From the NCBI RefSeq assembly GCF_000016665.1, contig NC_009523.1, positions 558,001 to 622,000 on the forward strand: a stretch of 64,000 nt of DNA. The letters are read 5' to 3'. Both the position numbers and the translations under genes were made by a program. This stretch comes from Roseiflexus sp. RS-1. GTDB lineage: Bacteria > Chloroflexota > Chloroflexia > Chloroflexales > Roseiflexaceae. Below, in pieces: positions 8,300-17,001 of this stretch (positions are counted from its first letter, which is position 1; each line of letters starts with the position of its first letter). The notes under the pieces were generated by a model. The model worked only from the letters and a program-made list of their open reading frames with translations, made no database searches and was not told the origin of the DNA.

Positions 8300-8415
8300 T
8301 GGATTGCCGCCGGGGTGACTTTCCTGCTGGCGGTTGCCGTTCTGCTGACGACAGTATGGTTTGTACAACGCTCGCAGGAAATCGGTAACGGTAGATGAAA
8401 TGGATTGGAGGAAAA

Positions 8416-8862
8416 ATGATCCCAAACCCTGACAACCGCCCCCCGCTCATGCAAAAACTGGACGGACGCTGGACGGCAACCGGCGATGTGACCGGCGAGC
8501 CAGCGCAGTACGATGTCATCGTCGCCCCAGCCCTGCAAGGGCAGTTCACCGAAATCTCGATGAACGATGTCCGGGCGCCTTCGCACTGCGAAGCCCGCAT
8601 CTTTATCGGGTTCGACGGCGAATCGCAGCAGGTTATTGCGCATTGGATGGATAACTTCGGCGCGGCTGATTCCATCCCGCACGGCACGGGCAGTATGGCG
8701 GGCAACGTCATCGAGTTCATTGTCCTGTACCCGCAGAGCGCCTTCAAAGACCGCTTCGACTACTTCCCGGAAAGCGATTCCTGGGCTCTGGAAATCACCG
8801 CCCAACAGCCCGATGGCGGTTGGAAACACTTCGCCCGGTACGATTTCCGGCGGGTGGCATAA
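8416..8862 (+). CDS. Small conserved protein, possibly DUF1579/lipocalin-like
   Basis: 148 residues, starting at the ATG at 8416, which has GGAGG seven bases upstream; the in-frame ATG 21 bases earlier lacks a ribosome site. The sequence is soluble and beta-rich: LDGRWTATGDVTGEPAQYDV, FIGFDGESQQVIAHWMDNFG, and the closing WKHFARYDFRRVA. The pattern of a domain starting with a G.W.G-like segment and ending on F.R suggests a small beta-barrel of the DUF1579 or lipocalin-like type; I do not recognise it with certainty. First gene of a four-gene plus-strand set ending at 10704. Confidence 0.7.
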   Translation: MIPNPDNRPPLMQKLDGRWTATGDVTGEPAQYDVIVAPALQGQFTEISMNDVRAPSHCEARIFIGFDGESQQVIAHWMDNFGAADSIPHGTGSMAGNVIEFIVLYPQSAFKDRFDYFPESDSWALEITAQQPDGGWKHFARYDFRRVA

Positions 8863-8871
8863 GGACCGACC

Positions 8872-9642
8872 ATGAAACTCCTTGCGCTCAATGCCAGTCA
8901 CCGCGGCGAGAGGGGCATCACCGCCCGGCTGCTTTCGCGCCTGGGTGAAGGCGCGCAGCAAGCCGGCGCCGGGTTCGAGACGCTCACCCTGGCGCGCCTG
9001 AAAATCAACCGCTGCCTCTCGTGTCATCAATGCCAGGAAGGTAAAAATCACCTGGAATGTGTGTACAACGATAAAGACGATGCCCGCTTCGTCTTCGACC
9101 GCATGGCGGAAGCCGACCTGCTCATCTTTGCCACGCCTATCTATCTGATGACGATGAGCGGGCTGATGAAAAACCTGCTCGACCGGACGTACTCCACGAT
9201 GGACATCTCCGATGTGTGCATGATGGGCGGGCTGATTCATCATCACGTCAACCCGGCGATTTCCCGCAAGCCGTTCGTGACGCTCCTGGTGTGCAGCAAC
9301 CTGGAGACGCTTTCCTGGCGCAATGCCGCCAGGTATTTCCGCATCTATGCCCGTTTCATGGAAGCGCAGCAGGTCGGGCTGCTGGTTCGGAACGCTTCGG
9401 AACTTTTCGCCGCCCAAAATGCCGAGACCATGCAGCGGCGCTTTCCGAAAATCCCGCAGGTGTGGGCGGCTTTCGAGCAAGCCGGGCGGGAACTGGCTGA
9501 GCGCGGGGCGGTCTCCTGGCAGACGGCGCGGCGCGCCAGCCAGGAAGTCATCCCTGTGCCGTTCTTTGGTCTGCTCAAACGCCTGCCCTGGGTGCGGCGG
9601 CGCGTGGTGCAGGTGCTGAACGACCCATCTTTTTGGGAGTGA
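8872..9642 (+). CDS. NAD(P)H-dependent FMN reductase / iron-sulfur flavoprotein-like oxidoreductase
   Basis: 256 residues with a flavodoxin-like fold: MKLLALNASHRGERGITARL gives the phosphate-binding loop for FMN, and LIFATPIYLMTMSGLMKNLLDR is the family's P-IY.... flavin motif. A cysteine cluster CLSCHQCQEGKNHLEC (about residues 44-61) has the C-x2-C-x2-C-x7-C spacing of NADPH-dependent reductases of the iron-sulfur flavoprotein group; whether it holds a cluster is unknown. The C-terminal third is specific to this protein. Its stop touches the start of the next gene (TGA then ATG), which suggests cotranscription. Confidence 0.85.
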   Translation: MKLLALNASHRGERGITARLLSRLGEGAQQAGAGFETLTLARLKINRCLSCHQCQEGKNHLECVYNDKDDARFVFDRMAEADLLIFATPIYLMTMSGLMKNLLDRTYSTMDISDVCMMGGLIHHHVNPAISRKPFVTLLVCSNLETLSWRNAARYFRIYARFMEAQQVGLLVRNASELFAAQNAETMQRRFPKIPQVWAAFEQAGRELAERGAVSWQTARRASQEVIPVPFFGLLKRLPWVRRRVVQVLNDPSFWE

Positions 9643-10224
9643 ATGGATGACCAAAGCGCGTCCATGACGTTTTCGGCGGCGTTCAACGCCTTGTTCCTGG
9701 TGTATACCGCCCTGTTTTCCGCCCGTTTCTTCGCGGTTGTGCTTGCCCTGACGAGTCTGGACGCCAGCGCGCTCGCACAACGAGTCCAGCCGGGCTTTCC
9801 GCGGCGCGGCATGGCGCTCTTCCTGTTTGTGGCTGGTTTCGGCGCCATGCTGGTCTGGACAAGCGAATTGCTCACCCCGCTCCTGGCCGGGACCGCGCCC
9901 GAAGTCCTTGGACCCTACACGACGCTGTTCACGCACGGGCTTGACCTGGCGGTCATCGTCCCGACGACAGTCCTGACGGGTATTCTGCTCTTACAGCGCA
10001 AACCGTTCGGCTACCTGCTTGCCGCCCCGCTGCTCGTCCTGATTTCGCTGGTGGGGGTGGTCGTCATTGCCCAGGCGGTGAGCCAGACCCTCGCCGGGTT
10101 GATTTTCCCCATCGGCGTTTATATCGGCATGGTTGGCACATGGATTGTGCTGGGCGCTTTTGCAGTCGGGCTGACGGTGGCGTTCTTTCGTCATCTTTCT
10201 GAGCATGTCCATCTGTCAGATTAG
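9643..10224 (+). CDS. Integral membrane protein, unknown
   Basis: 193 residues, about five hydrophobic segments (FLVYTALFSARFFAVVLAL, ALFLFVAGFGAMLVW, the VIVPTTVLTGILLL region, LLVLISLVGVVVIAQAV, and a last segment ending AFAVGLTVAFF). The ATG follows directly after the upstream stop, and GGGAGTGA before it serves as ribosome site. I do not recognise a family. Position in the operon suggests it works with the flavin reductase-like protein. Confidence 0.75.
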   Translation: MDDQSASMTFSAAFNALFLVYTALFSARFFAVVLALTSLDASALAQRVQPGFPRRGMALFLFVAGFGAMLVWTSELLTPLLAGTAPEVLGPYTTLFTHGLDLAVIVPTTVLTGILLLQRKPFGYLLAAPLLVLISLVGVVVIAQAVSQTLAGLIFPIGVYIGMVGTWIVLGAFAVGLTVAFFRHLSEHVHLSD

Positions 10225-10254
10225 TTCTCTGTCATACTCACAAAAGGACACACC

Positions 10255-10704
10255 ATGAAACGACCACTTCCCCTCTGGATTTTATTACTCTGGCTGGTTT
10301 TCCTGGCTTTTGGCGGTTTATATGGCGGTATCGCCATGCTGATCGACCCCTCTGGGGATGCGATGGGTGTGGATGTACTCCTGCCGCTGCTGCCCGTGCC
10401 GGATTTTATCCTGCCGGGGCTTTTCTTGCTCTTCGGGATAGGACTAGCCCCGCTCGTTCTCGTCTTTGGCTTGCTTGCCCGCCCAAACTGGGCCTGGGCT
10501 GACGCGCTTACCCGCTGGAGCGGTCATTACTGGGCCTGGACGGGAACGCTTTTCCTCGGATTCCTCCTGCTGCTCTGGCTGGCAGTACAGGCTATGCTGA
10601 TTGGCTTCACTACCGGCATTCAGTACGTTATGCTCGTCAACGGAGTGGCGCTGCCCGGTTTTGCCTTATGGCCTTTGGTGAGGAGGCTGTATCGTTGGGA
10701 ATAA
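10255..10704 (+). CDS. Small membrane protein, unknown
   Basis: 149 residues with four hydrophobic segments: LWILLLWLVFLAFGGLYGGI, a second ending in LFLLFGIGLAPLVLVFGLL, one at WTGTLFLGFLLLLWLAVQAM, and a last with MLVNGVALPGFALWPLV. AAAGGA lies upstream of the ATG. No recognised domain. Immediately downstream (about 10735-10850) another reading frame gives a membrane-like fragment (HLAPAIVSTLAIFRLLSTVD), possibly the tail of a lost neighbour. Confidence 0.7.
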   Translation: MKRPLPLWILLLWLVFLAFGGLYGGIAMLIDPSGDAMGVDVLLPLLPVPDFILPGLFLLFGIGLAPLVLVFGLLARPNWAWADALTRWSGHYWAWTGTLFLGFLLLLWLAVQAMLIGFTTGIQYVMLVNGVALPGFALWPLVRRLYRWE

Positions 10705-10835
10705 TCCACTTTAGAATGGAAGATGCACCTGGACCTTTTTCGTTCACCTGGCGCCGGCGATTGTGAGCACGCTTGCCATTTTCCGACTGCTCTCCACAGT
10801 GGATGGGGCGGCGGTACAGGCGCGGCTGCGCCAGG

Positions 10836-11480
10836 TTACGCTACCCGCCAGTATTCCCCTCCCCCGCCCTCGCGCTCCATCAGGTTACTCCCGACCAGTT
10901 CGCGGCGCAGGGTGGCGGTGTCGCTGTGGAAGCGCGCCAGGATTTCGTTAACCTGTTGCTCGCTGTAGCGGGTTCCCGGCTCGAAGGCTTTGATGACGCG
11001 CCGCAAGACGACCTCCAATTTTTTGCGCCGGGCAGGGATGGTTTTCAGGCGTCCATCAGGACGGGTGAAATCAGCCAGCACGTTGCGGTCGCAGGCATCC
11101 AGGTCAATGTCGGCAGCAACCTCAGACATCTCTTCACGGGAAAGAATGCGCCGGGTGGTTTCTTCGAGCGCGGTTTTATCGAGAGAATAGATATTGGAGG
11201 AACTTTCAGCGCGGGCGCTGACCAGCCCCGCCTCACTCAAGCGCGCCAGGTGATGGGAAACCGTCGATGGCTTCAGATTGAGCAGAGCGGCCAGTTGCTC
11301 CACGCTGTAAGAGCCTATCCGAAAAACTGTAACCTTTTCGCCTGTGGCGTGATCGCCGTGCGTGCCGCTGGGTTATTCGGATAGGCTCTAAGGCTGTTGA
11401 GCCAGCAATCCGACGATTTTCAGGCGGCTCGAGTCTGCCAGAGCCTTGAAAATGGCGATAAGTTCCGCGTTTTCGGTCAT
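10836..11480 (-). pseudogene. ArsR-type HTH / DUF2087 protein, broken by a 78-bp MITE
   Basis: The start ATG at 11480 overlaps the stop of the upstream paralogue as ATGA. The N-terminus (MTENAELIAIFKALADSSRL and KIVGLLAQQP) runs to the MITE at 11311-11388. After it the frame resumes with SVEQLAALLNLKPSTVSHHL, a typical winged HTH helix, then the DUF2087 part RPDGRLKTIPARRKKLEVVL and an end at YWRVA. Deleting MITE plus one TAA copy gives LAQQPYSVEQLAAL, the exact family sequence. As it stands a TAG stop occurs at the insertion, so only the first 29-30 residues are made, unless translation restarts at an internal site. Confidence 0.85.
11311..11388. mobile_element. 78-bp MITE inside the ArsR-DUF2087 gene
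   Basis: Ends GAGCCTATCCGAA and TTCGGATAGGCTC form perfect 13-bp inverted repeats. A 3-bp TAA duplication flanks it (11308-11310 and 11389-11391). The interior of about 52 bp has no coding capacity. Short ends of the form GAGCC-ATCCGAA with TNA duplications are known for some IS5-family elements, so an IS5 relative probably moves it (inference). The IS5 copy at 4767-7029 has different ends and is not the obvious source. Confidence 0.85.
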
Positions 11481-12037
11481 TCTGCCTCCGGTTCGGTCCG
11501 CCAGTATTGCGAACCGTCACTTTTACGCTCCAGCATGCCCCGGTCGACCAGGTATCGGCGCAACGCAGCCGTATCGATGTGGAAACGGCGCATCAGCGTG
11601 TTCACTTCCTTTTCGGTGTAAAGCGCGCCAGGCGTGAAAGCCTCCACCACATAATCGAGAATGATTTGCAGTTTGCCTGGTTGGGAAGGAATCTGCTTCA
11701 GCGAGCCGTCCGCATTGAGATAAGCCTTCAGCACTTTGCGGCGCTGTTCGCTTAAGTCCGGCGCGGGCGTATAGGATTCGCGCGGCTGGCCATCGAACTG
11801 GCGCCGCGCCAGGGAGTCCACGCCATCCGGGTTCAGGATGTACAGGTCGTTTTGCTTACGCACTACGCCGAGGCGCTCAAAAAAGGTCAGGTGGTGGAAC
11901 ACGTCACGGAACGGCAGGTTCAGGCTTTGGGCCAATTCCTGGATGGTTGCGCCTTGTTGCGTAGTCAGCGCGCCAATCATTCGCAGGCGATCGACGTGGA
12001 ACAGGGCTTTCACAAAGTTGAGCATTTCGTGTTGCAT
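11477..12037 (-). CDS. ArsR-type HTH / DUF2087 transcriptional regulator
   Basis: 186 residues. An N-terminal winged HTH (RLRMIGALTTQQGATIQELA, then NLPFRDVFHHLTFFERLGVV) is followed by the DUF2087 part (NADGSLKQIPSQPGKLQIIL, LYTEKEVNTLMRRFHIDTAA, LRRYLVDRGMLER...YWR). I chose the ATG at 12037 because AAGGCGG lies just upstream; a longer start at 12100 would overlap the response-regulator gene. It overlaps the broken paralogue downstream by ATGA, so the pair arose by tandem duplication and is cotranscribed. The regulated genes are unknown. Confidence 0.85.
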   Translation of the reverse strand: MQHEMLNFVKALFHVDRLRMIGALTTQQGATIQELAQSLNLPFRDVFHHLTFFERLGVVRKQNDLYILNPDGVDSLARRQFDGQPRESYTPAPDLSEQRRKVLKAYLNADGSLKQIPSQPGKLQIILDYVVEAFTPGALYTEKEVNTLMRRFHIDTAALRRYLVDRGMLERKSDGSQYWRTEPEAE

Positions 12038-12090
12038 ACCGCCTTCTTTTTGTAAAAATAATTCGATAAAAGGCGCCGCCGCCCTTCCCG

Positions 12091-12717
12091 CTACACCCAC
12101 CCATGCCGCAGGGCGTAGATCGCCGCCTGTGTGCGGTGCGCCAGTCCGAGTTTACGCAGGATGCTGGCGACGTGCGTCTTGACCGTCTCTTCGCCGACCG
12201 ACAGGCGCGCGGCGATTTCGGCGTTGGTCAATCCCTCCGCCAGCAGTTTCAGCACCTCCCCTTCGCGTTCGGTGAGCGCGTCGCTGCTTCTCATCGTCTG
12301 CGCCTGGAGAATGCGCTGCATGAGCGCCGGCTCGAAGATCGCTTTGCCCTGCGCGGCGCCGCGCACCGCTTCGAGCAACTGTTCCGGCTGGCTGTCCTTC
12401 TCCACGTAGGTGATGGCGCCTGCGCGCAATGCGCCGATCACCCGCGCGTCGTCGGCGTACCCGCTCAAGATGATGATCTGTGTCTGCGGCAGGAGACGCT
12501 TCAGGCGGCGGGTGGTTTCGATGCCGTCGATCCCGCCCGGCATGAGGACGTCCATCACAATAACATCCGCCTGCCAGGTTGCTGCGTGGTGCAATGCCTC
12601 TTCGCCGCTGGCGGCCTCCCCGACGATGGTGATGTCGGGTTGAGCGGCAAAGTAGGCGCTTAACCCGCGCCGGACAATGCTGTGGTCGTCGACCAGTGCG
12701 ACACGGATGGGATGCAT
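12091..12717 (-). CDS. NarL/LuxR-family response regulator
   Basis: 208 residues. An N-terminal receiver has the acidic pair VDDH, phosphoacceptor in VIVMDVLMPGG (about D56) and the switch residues ILSGYA and YVEKD. A C-terminal LuxR HTH reads LTEREGEVLKLLAEGLTNAE followed by IAARLSVGEETVKTHVASIL. Probable partner is the HisKA_3 kinase at 14445-16772, from which it is separated by the DUF418 gene. The stop lies just upstream of the ArsR-DUF2087 gene. Confidence 0.93.
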   Translation of the reverse strand: MHPIRVALVDDHSIVRRGLSAYFAAQPDITIVGEAASGEEALHHAATWQADVIVMDVLMPGGIDGIETTRRLKRLLPQTQIIILSGYADDARVIGALRAGAITYVEKDSQPEQLLEAVRGAAQGKAIFEPALMQRILQAQTMRSSDALTEREGEVLKLLAEGLTNAEIAARLSVGEETVKTHVASILRKLGLAHRTQAAIYALRHGWV

Positions 12718-12744
12718 AGAACAGTCTCTTTCTGTATCCTGACG

Positions 12745-12983
12745 CCCTTTTGCCCCTCATCCCCCGTCTCTCAAGGGTGGATTTCTTGGGAGAGATGCGT
12801 GATGTTCTGCATTCCGGCGCGCTGTTGCCCCTCATCCCCCCTGCCCCCCTTCTCCCCTTGTGGGAGAAGGGGGGAGTTGGGCGTCCTGATGCCTGCAACG
12901 GGAGATGGCACGCAGGGGCTTCCCAAAAAACCTGCTCCTGGAACTTTCCTCACTTTTCCCACACAGCGAGAAGTGGTCGTTCT
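12745..12983. repeat. GC-rich palindromic repeat region
   Basis: Contains CCTCATCCCCC twice and a stem (CTTCTCCCC, then TTGTGGGAGAAGGGGGGAG) followed by TTGGGCGTCCTGATGCCTGC and ATGGCACGCAGGGGCTTCC. The same block, in nearly the same order, occurs at 26676-26840 and, reversed and shorter, at 16895-16985. It is an interspersed repeat between genes, able to fold as a hairpin; a role in transcript ends is possible but there is no T tract. Confidence 0.7.
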
Positions 12984-14231
12984 CTACGCCGCCGATGGAC
13001 GACTCGCTGGCAGCGCCATTGTCTGACGTTTGCCATAAGTCAGGCTGCGCCACGCCCACTCCAGCGGACCGAACCGGAAGCGCTTCAGCCATACGACGCT
13101 GACGCCCAGTTGCACCAGCCAGATTGTAACACTGATCACCAGCCCGATGAATGCGCCCACCTGTCCAAACAACCCCAGTCCATAACTGTAGAAGATCAGA
13201 GTGCAGATGATCGATTGGGTGATGTAGTTGCTCAACGCCATCCGTCCCGCTGCCGCCAGCGGTTGCAGGCGACGGCGCCAGGCGTCGGTGCGCGTCAGCG
13301 TCACGAACAGCGCCAGATACCCGTAACTCAGCACCGGTCCGGCGATCAGCGTCAGGATGGACCACAATCCTGCAAGTGGCGATGAGAGATCCGTTACCCG
13401 CATCTGCCACGCCAGCGCGAGATTGGCGATCAGCCCCACCGCCAGGCACACGCTTCCGGCAGGCAACCGACGCTCGGACGCTGGCTTTTCGTTCAGACGC
13501 TGGAAGATCTGGCGCTTGCCGAAATACATACCGATCAGGAATAGCGCCAGGATCTGGACCACATTCCCAAACAGGAAGAAGATCACCATCGTAATCAGCC
13601 ACTCAACGGCGCGCCAGACGAAGATCTGCCCCCACGAGCCACGGGCGTAGGTCTCGATCGTGCGCTGCTCCAGGTCGCGCATCGCCGCCATTCCTTCCGC
13701 CATGCCGCTCGCGTCGCCCGACAGCAGTGCGCCCAGCGCCACGAAGCCTGCGCCGATGATGATCGGGATCGCTATCAGGATACCCGCCCAGATCAGCAGC
13801 GTGCGCGGCTGAACCTTGCGGAAGAGGAGCGCTGCCAGCCCGACCAGCGCATAGACGAACAGGATGTCGCCGTTCCAGATCAGCAGCGCGTGCGCCAGAC
13901 CAAACCCCATCAGCACCAGCAAGCGGCGTACCATAAAACGCCCCGGACTGCCGCCAGCCTCCTGAATGCGCTCCATTTGCATCCACATGCCCAGCCCGAA
14001 AAGGAATGCAAACAGCGGGTAGAACTTGCCGGTCGCCAGCGCCGCGATGAGCAATTCCGTCGCGTGGTCGAGCGCACTGTCGCCGCGTGGTGTTCGGGTG
14101 ATCTGCGCAATGAACGGGAAACTGAAGATTCCCATGTTGACGATCAGAATGCCCAGGAGCGCAAACCCGCGCAGGATGTCGAGCAGGTCGATCCGTTCAC
14201 GCGCCGCGGTTGGTGCAATCGTGTGTGACAT
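12984..14231 (-). CDS. DUF418-family membrane protein
   Basis: 415 residues from the ATG at 14231, which has AGGAAGGCG upstream; the longer frame lacks support. ERIDLLDILRGFALLGILIV is the usual N-terminal start of DUF418/acyltransferase-like membrane proteins, and the end RFRFGPLEWAWRSLTYGK is the defining DUF418 C-terminal signature. About ten membrane segments. Function is unknown; the family is often found next to regulators. It lies between the response regulator and the histidine kinase on the same strand. Confidence 0.88.
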   Translation of the reverse strand: MSHTIAPTAARERIDLLDILRGFALLGILIVNMGIFSFPFIAQITRTPRGDSALDHATELLIAALATGKFYPLFAFLFGLGMWMQMERIQEAGGSPGRFMVRRLLVLMGFGLAHALLIWNGDILFVYALVGLAALLFRKVQPRTLLIWAGILIAIPIIIGAGFVALGALLSGDASGMAEGMAAMRDLEQRTIETYARGSWGQIFVWRAVEWLITMVIFFLFGNVVQILALFLIGMYFGKRQIFQRLNEKPASERRLPAGSVCLAVGLIANLALAWQMRVTDLSSPLAGLWSILTLIAGPVLSYGYLALFVTLTRTDAWRRRLQPLAAAGRMALSNYITQSIICTLIFYSYGLGLFGQVGAFIGLVISVTIWLVQLGVSVVWLKRFRFGPLEWAWRSLTYGKRQTMALPASRPSAA

Positions 14232-14444
14232 ATAATCGCCTTCCTTTCTGTGCCAGACACTTATAAGACGTACATACCCGCCCGTTTGTGACACACCCGA
14301 ATACCTGGAGCGAAGTTGCAAAACAGTTGACCGCCGGAATTGCGCGCCTCATACGGTCATGCGGGCGGGACGCCCGCGCACCCGGCATGCACGTGGCTCA
14401 ATCCTTTTGCATTTCGCTCTAGAACCTGTCTGAGTCTTTTCTCA

Positions 14445-16772
14445 TCAGTCACTCGTCGCCGGTCGCTCCAGGGCGCGGACGCGCTGCCGGGTGACGATCA
14501 CCTGCATCGACAGGTAGAGCCATGTGCCGAGCCACCACGTTCCGAAGCCGATGATCGTCCACGGTGCGAGCGTCGGCAGCGTACCGGCGCCGGTGTCGAA
14601 CGCCGCGTCGGACGTGTCGAGCCCGCTCCATGCCATTGCCATACCTGCTATGCCTCCCAGGATGCCAGCGATGTTGGTGAACAGGAATGTGACGTAGAGT
14701 GCCATCGCCGACTGTTGCGCCTGAAGGGACGACCATTCGCCAACACGCGCCGTGAGAGTGCGTTCGACCCACCACTTGATCGCCAGCAGGACGAGAGCAA
14801 TCGCGCCTGCTGATGCCGCGACCAGCGGTACACGCAGCCATATGAACAATCCGATCGCAACGCAGAGCGCATGGTATGCCAGCGTCAGACCACGGGCGAT
14901 CATGCGCAACCGGCGCACCCGCGCATCGCCGACCGGTTCGGCGACCGGTTGCGTCCTCTCCAGCGCCTCCAACCGCCGGATCTGCCACCGGGTAAGCACG
15001 ATGCCAGCGATGTTGAACAGCATAAAAAGCGGGTATCCAAGCGCAAGGAACGAGACGAACCAGCGCTGATCGAGGGCGTCGTGGAAGAGTCGCACCGCCT
15101 GCATCGGACCAAACAACCCGCTGTAGACCAGGATTTGAAACACCACCGCAAATGCAAGCATGAACCAGTTCTCGTGCAACCGGATCCGCAGCGCGGGCAC
15201 GGTCGTCCATTCTGCCAGCCGGGCGTCGAGCACGCGGTAGACGCGCACGAGATTGACGACGGCTGCCACCAGCGCAATGGCGACGATCAGCGCGATGGCG
15301 AAGCCGCGCAGCGAGAAGGCGATCCATCCCACGATGATCAGCAGAAAGATCGCCGTCGTTAGGTCATAGGATTGCAACACCATCCGCCAGATCGGATCGG
15401 CGTCCTGCTTCAGCGCACGACGGCGCCAGTTCCATGTTGCAAATGCCAGCGGCACACCGGCGATTGCGCCGACGATCCCAAAGCCCGCCAGATATGACAT
15501 GCCGCTTCCGGTGATCGCAATCAGCAGCGGGAACAGAGCGAGAACGAACGCAGTTCCCGTCAGCGCCGTCAGACCGCCAGCAATATAGACCTGCTGAAGG
15601 TGCTCTTCTTTCATACGTCGTTTCTTTTCCGCATAGTCTTCGAGTTCGAGGAGCGGGATGCGAAAGCGCACTGTCGTTCCAGCGTCCGGCGTCGAGTGCA
15701 CCTCCAGCGTTCCGCCGAGCGCCTCGATGCGCGTGCGCATGTTGGTCAGCCCCATGCCAGAAGAGGTTGTCGCCGGATCAAACCCCTGTCCGTCGTCGGT
15801 GATACCGACCTGCAGCCACTCCCTGCCGTTCGTCGTCTCGCTGGCAAAGGTCACCTGCGCATGGCGGGCGCGCGCGTGGCGCGCCACGTTCGACAACGCC
15901 TCCTGCACGACGCGAAAGATGGTTTCCTGCGCGCCGGGCGGCAGGCGCCCCTCGTCGGGCAACGCATCATGGTGCAGTTCGGTGGTCACCTCGGCGCGGA
16001 AGTGCAGCGCCTCGAGTTGATCGCGGATGGCTTCGATCAGCCCCACGGTTGCCAGCGGCTGCGGGCGCAGTTGGGTCAACAGCGCCTTCATCTCCGCCAT
16101 CGCCGCCTGCGACAGGTCGCGCACATGCCGGATGTGCTGCGCTGCGGCTTCAGGGTCGTGGTGACGCAGACTCTGTGCGGTTGCAGCAGCGACATTGATG
16201 CTGAACAGTTGCTGCTTGATGGTGTCGTGCAGGTCGCGCGCCAGGCGGTTGCGCTCCTCCTGGACGGCGGCTTCGCGCAATTGGGCGATCAGCATCGATT
16301 GTTGCTCACTGAGATCGCGCGTGCGCATTTCGATTTCATACCGCAGTTGCGGGATGATCACCCGTCGAAAGGTCATTGCCAACACCAGTAGTACTACGCC
16401 CAGCACGACGGTGACTGCCAATGCGACGAGGTTGGACACCTGACGCGCTACCGGTTGATCGCCCAACCAGACGGCAATCCGGTCTGGAGCGGAAACGATC
16501 AGGAAGATGGACGCTACTGCTGCAACACTAAAACCAGCTTTCAGGATCAGTATGATCAGCATCTCGATTGAGGCGTAATCATGTTGTAAGGGGCGAAATC
16601 TCAACGAAAAGAGCACGCTGGCAAGCCCGATCGCCAGAAATGCCGCACCCACTGCCCAATCGCCTGTAACAATGTTTCGCGCGCCAAACCCGACGAAAAA
16701 TCCGCTGGTGACGATCACCAGCGTTGCTGCGATGATCTGGATTCGTCTGATACTTTGATCCTGATTCGCCAT
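14445..16772 (-). CDS. Membrane histidine kinase (HisKA_3/HATPase) with long C-terminal membrane extension
   Basis: 775 residues from ATG 16772 (a longer start at 16853 is possible). Order: four or five membrane segments (residues 10-140), a short coiled coil, the HisKA_3 dimerisation helix with RNRLARDLHDTIKQQLFSIN (phosphoacceptor H about residue 182), and an HATPase domain with ETIFRVVQEALSNVARHARA (N box), ITDDGQGFDP (G1) and GMGLTNMRTRIEALGG (G2). After VRFRIPLLELEDY a second, about 370-residue half follows with eight or so membrane segments and no recognised domain. HisKA_3 kinases pair with NarL-type regulators, so 12091-12717 is the likely partner. The C-terminal membrane half is unusual. 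Confidence 0.9.
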   Translation of the reverse strand: MANQDQSIRRIQIIAATLVIVTSGFFVGFGARNIVTGDWAVGAAFLAIGLASVLFSLRFRPLQHDYASIEMLIILILKAGFSVAAVASIFLIVSAPDRIAVWLGDQPVARQVSNLVALAVTVVLGVVLLVLAMTFRRVIIPQLRYEIEMRTRDLSEQQSMLIAQLREAAVQEERNRLARDLHDTIKQQLFSINVAAATAQSLRHHDPEAAAQHIRHVRDLSQAAMAEMKALLTQLRPQPLATVGLIEAIRDQLEALHFRAEVTTELHHDALPDEGRLPPGAQETIFRVVQEALSNVARHARARHAQVTFASETTNGREWLQVGITDDGQGFDPATTSSGMGLTNMRTRIEALGGTLEVHSTPDAGTTVRFRIPLLELEDYAEKKRRMKEEHLQQVYIAGGLTALTGTAFVLALFPLLIAITGSGMSYLAGFGIVGAIAGVPLAFATWNWRRRALKQDADPIWRMVLQSYDLTTAIFLLIIVGWIAFSLRGFAIALIVAIALVAAVVNLVRVYRVLDARLAEWTTVPALRIRLHENWFMLAFAVVFQILVYSGLFGPMQAVRLFHDALDQRWFVSFLALGYPLFMLFNIAGIVLTRWQIRRLEALERTQPVAEPVGDARVRRLRMIARGLTLAYHALCVAIGLFIWLRVPLVAASAGAIALVLLAIKWWVERTLTARVGEWSSLQAQQSAMALYVTFLFTNIAGILGGIAGMAMAWSGLDTSDAAFDTGAGTLPTLAPWTIIGFGTWWLGTWLYLSMQVIVTRQRVRALERPATSD

Positions 16773-16894
16773 GCCCTGCTCCATCCGCCTGATACACTGG
16801 AACGTGCAGTGATCAGGATACAGGCGCTGGCAGCAATGCGCTACCCCTGACACAGTGAATTCAGGTCACTCGTTTGGGGGAAGGGCGGGAGAAA

Positions 16895-16985
16895 GGGCTT
16901 CAGGACGCCCCACCCTCCCCCTTCTCCCCGTGTGGGAGCAGGAGGGCATGGGGGGTGAGGGGCAAAAGCGCACAGAATGCAGAAA
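16895..16985. repeat. Palindromic GC-rich repeat copy
   Basis: CCCCTTCTCCCCGTGTGGGA followed by GCAGGAGGGCATGGGGGGTG and AGGGGCAAAAG. A reverse-orientation, shortened copy of the repeat at 12745-12983. It sits directly upstream of the histidine kinase start and may separate it from the next gene. Confidence 0.65.
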
Positions 16986-17001
16986 ACCACTCGTTATCAG
17001 C

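Noticed and set aside
8182-9936. 584-residue minus-strand frame
   Set aside because: Antisense shadow of the flavin reductase operon, with no domain features.
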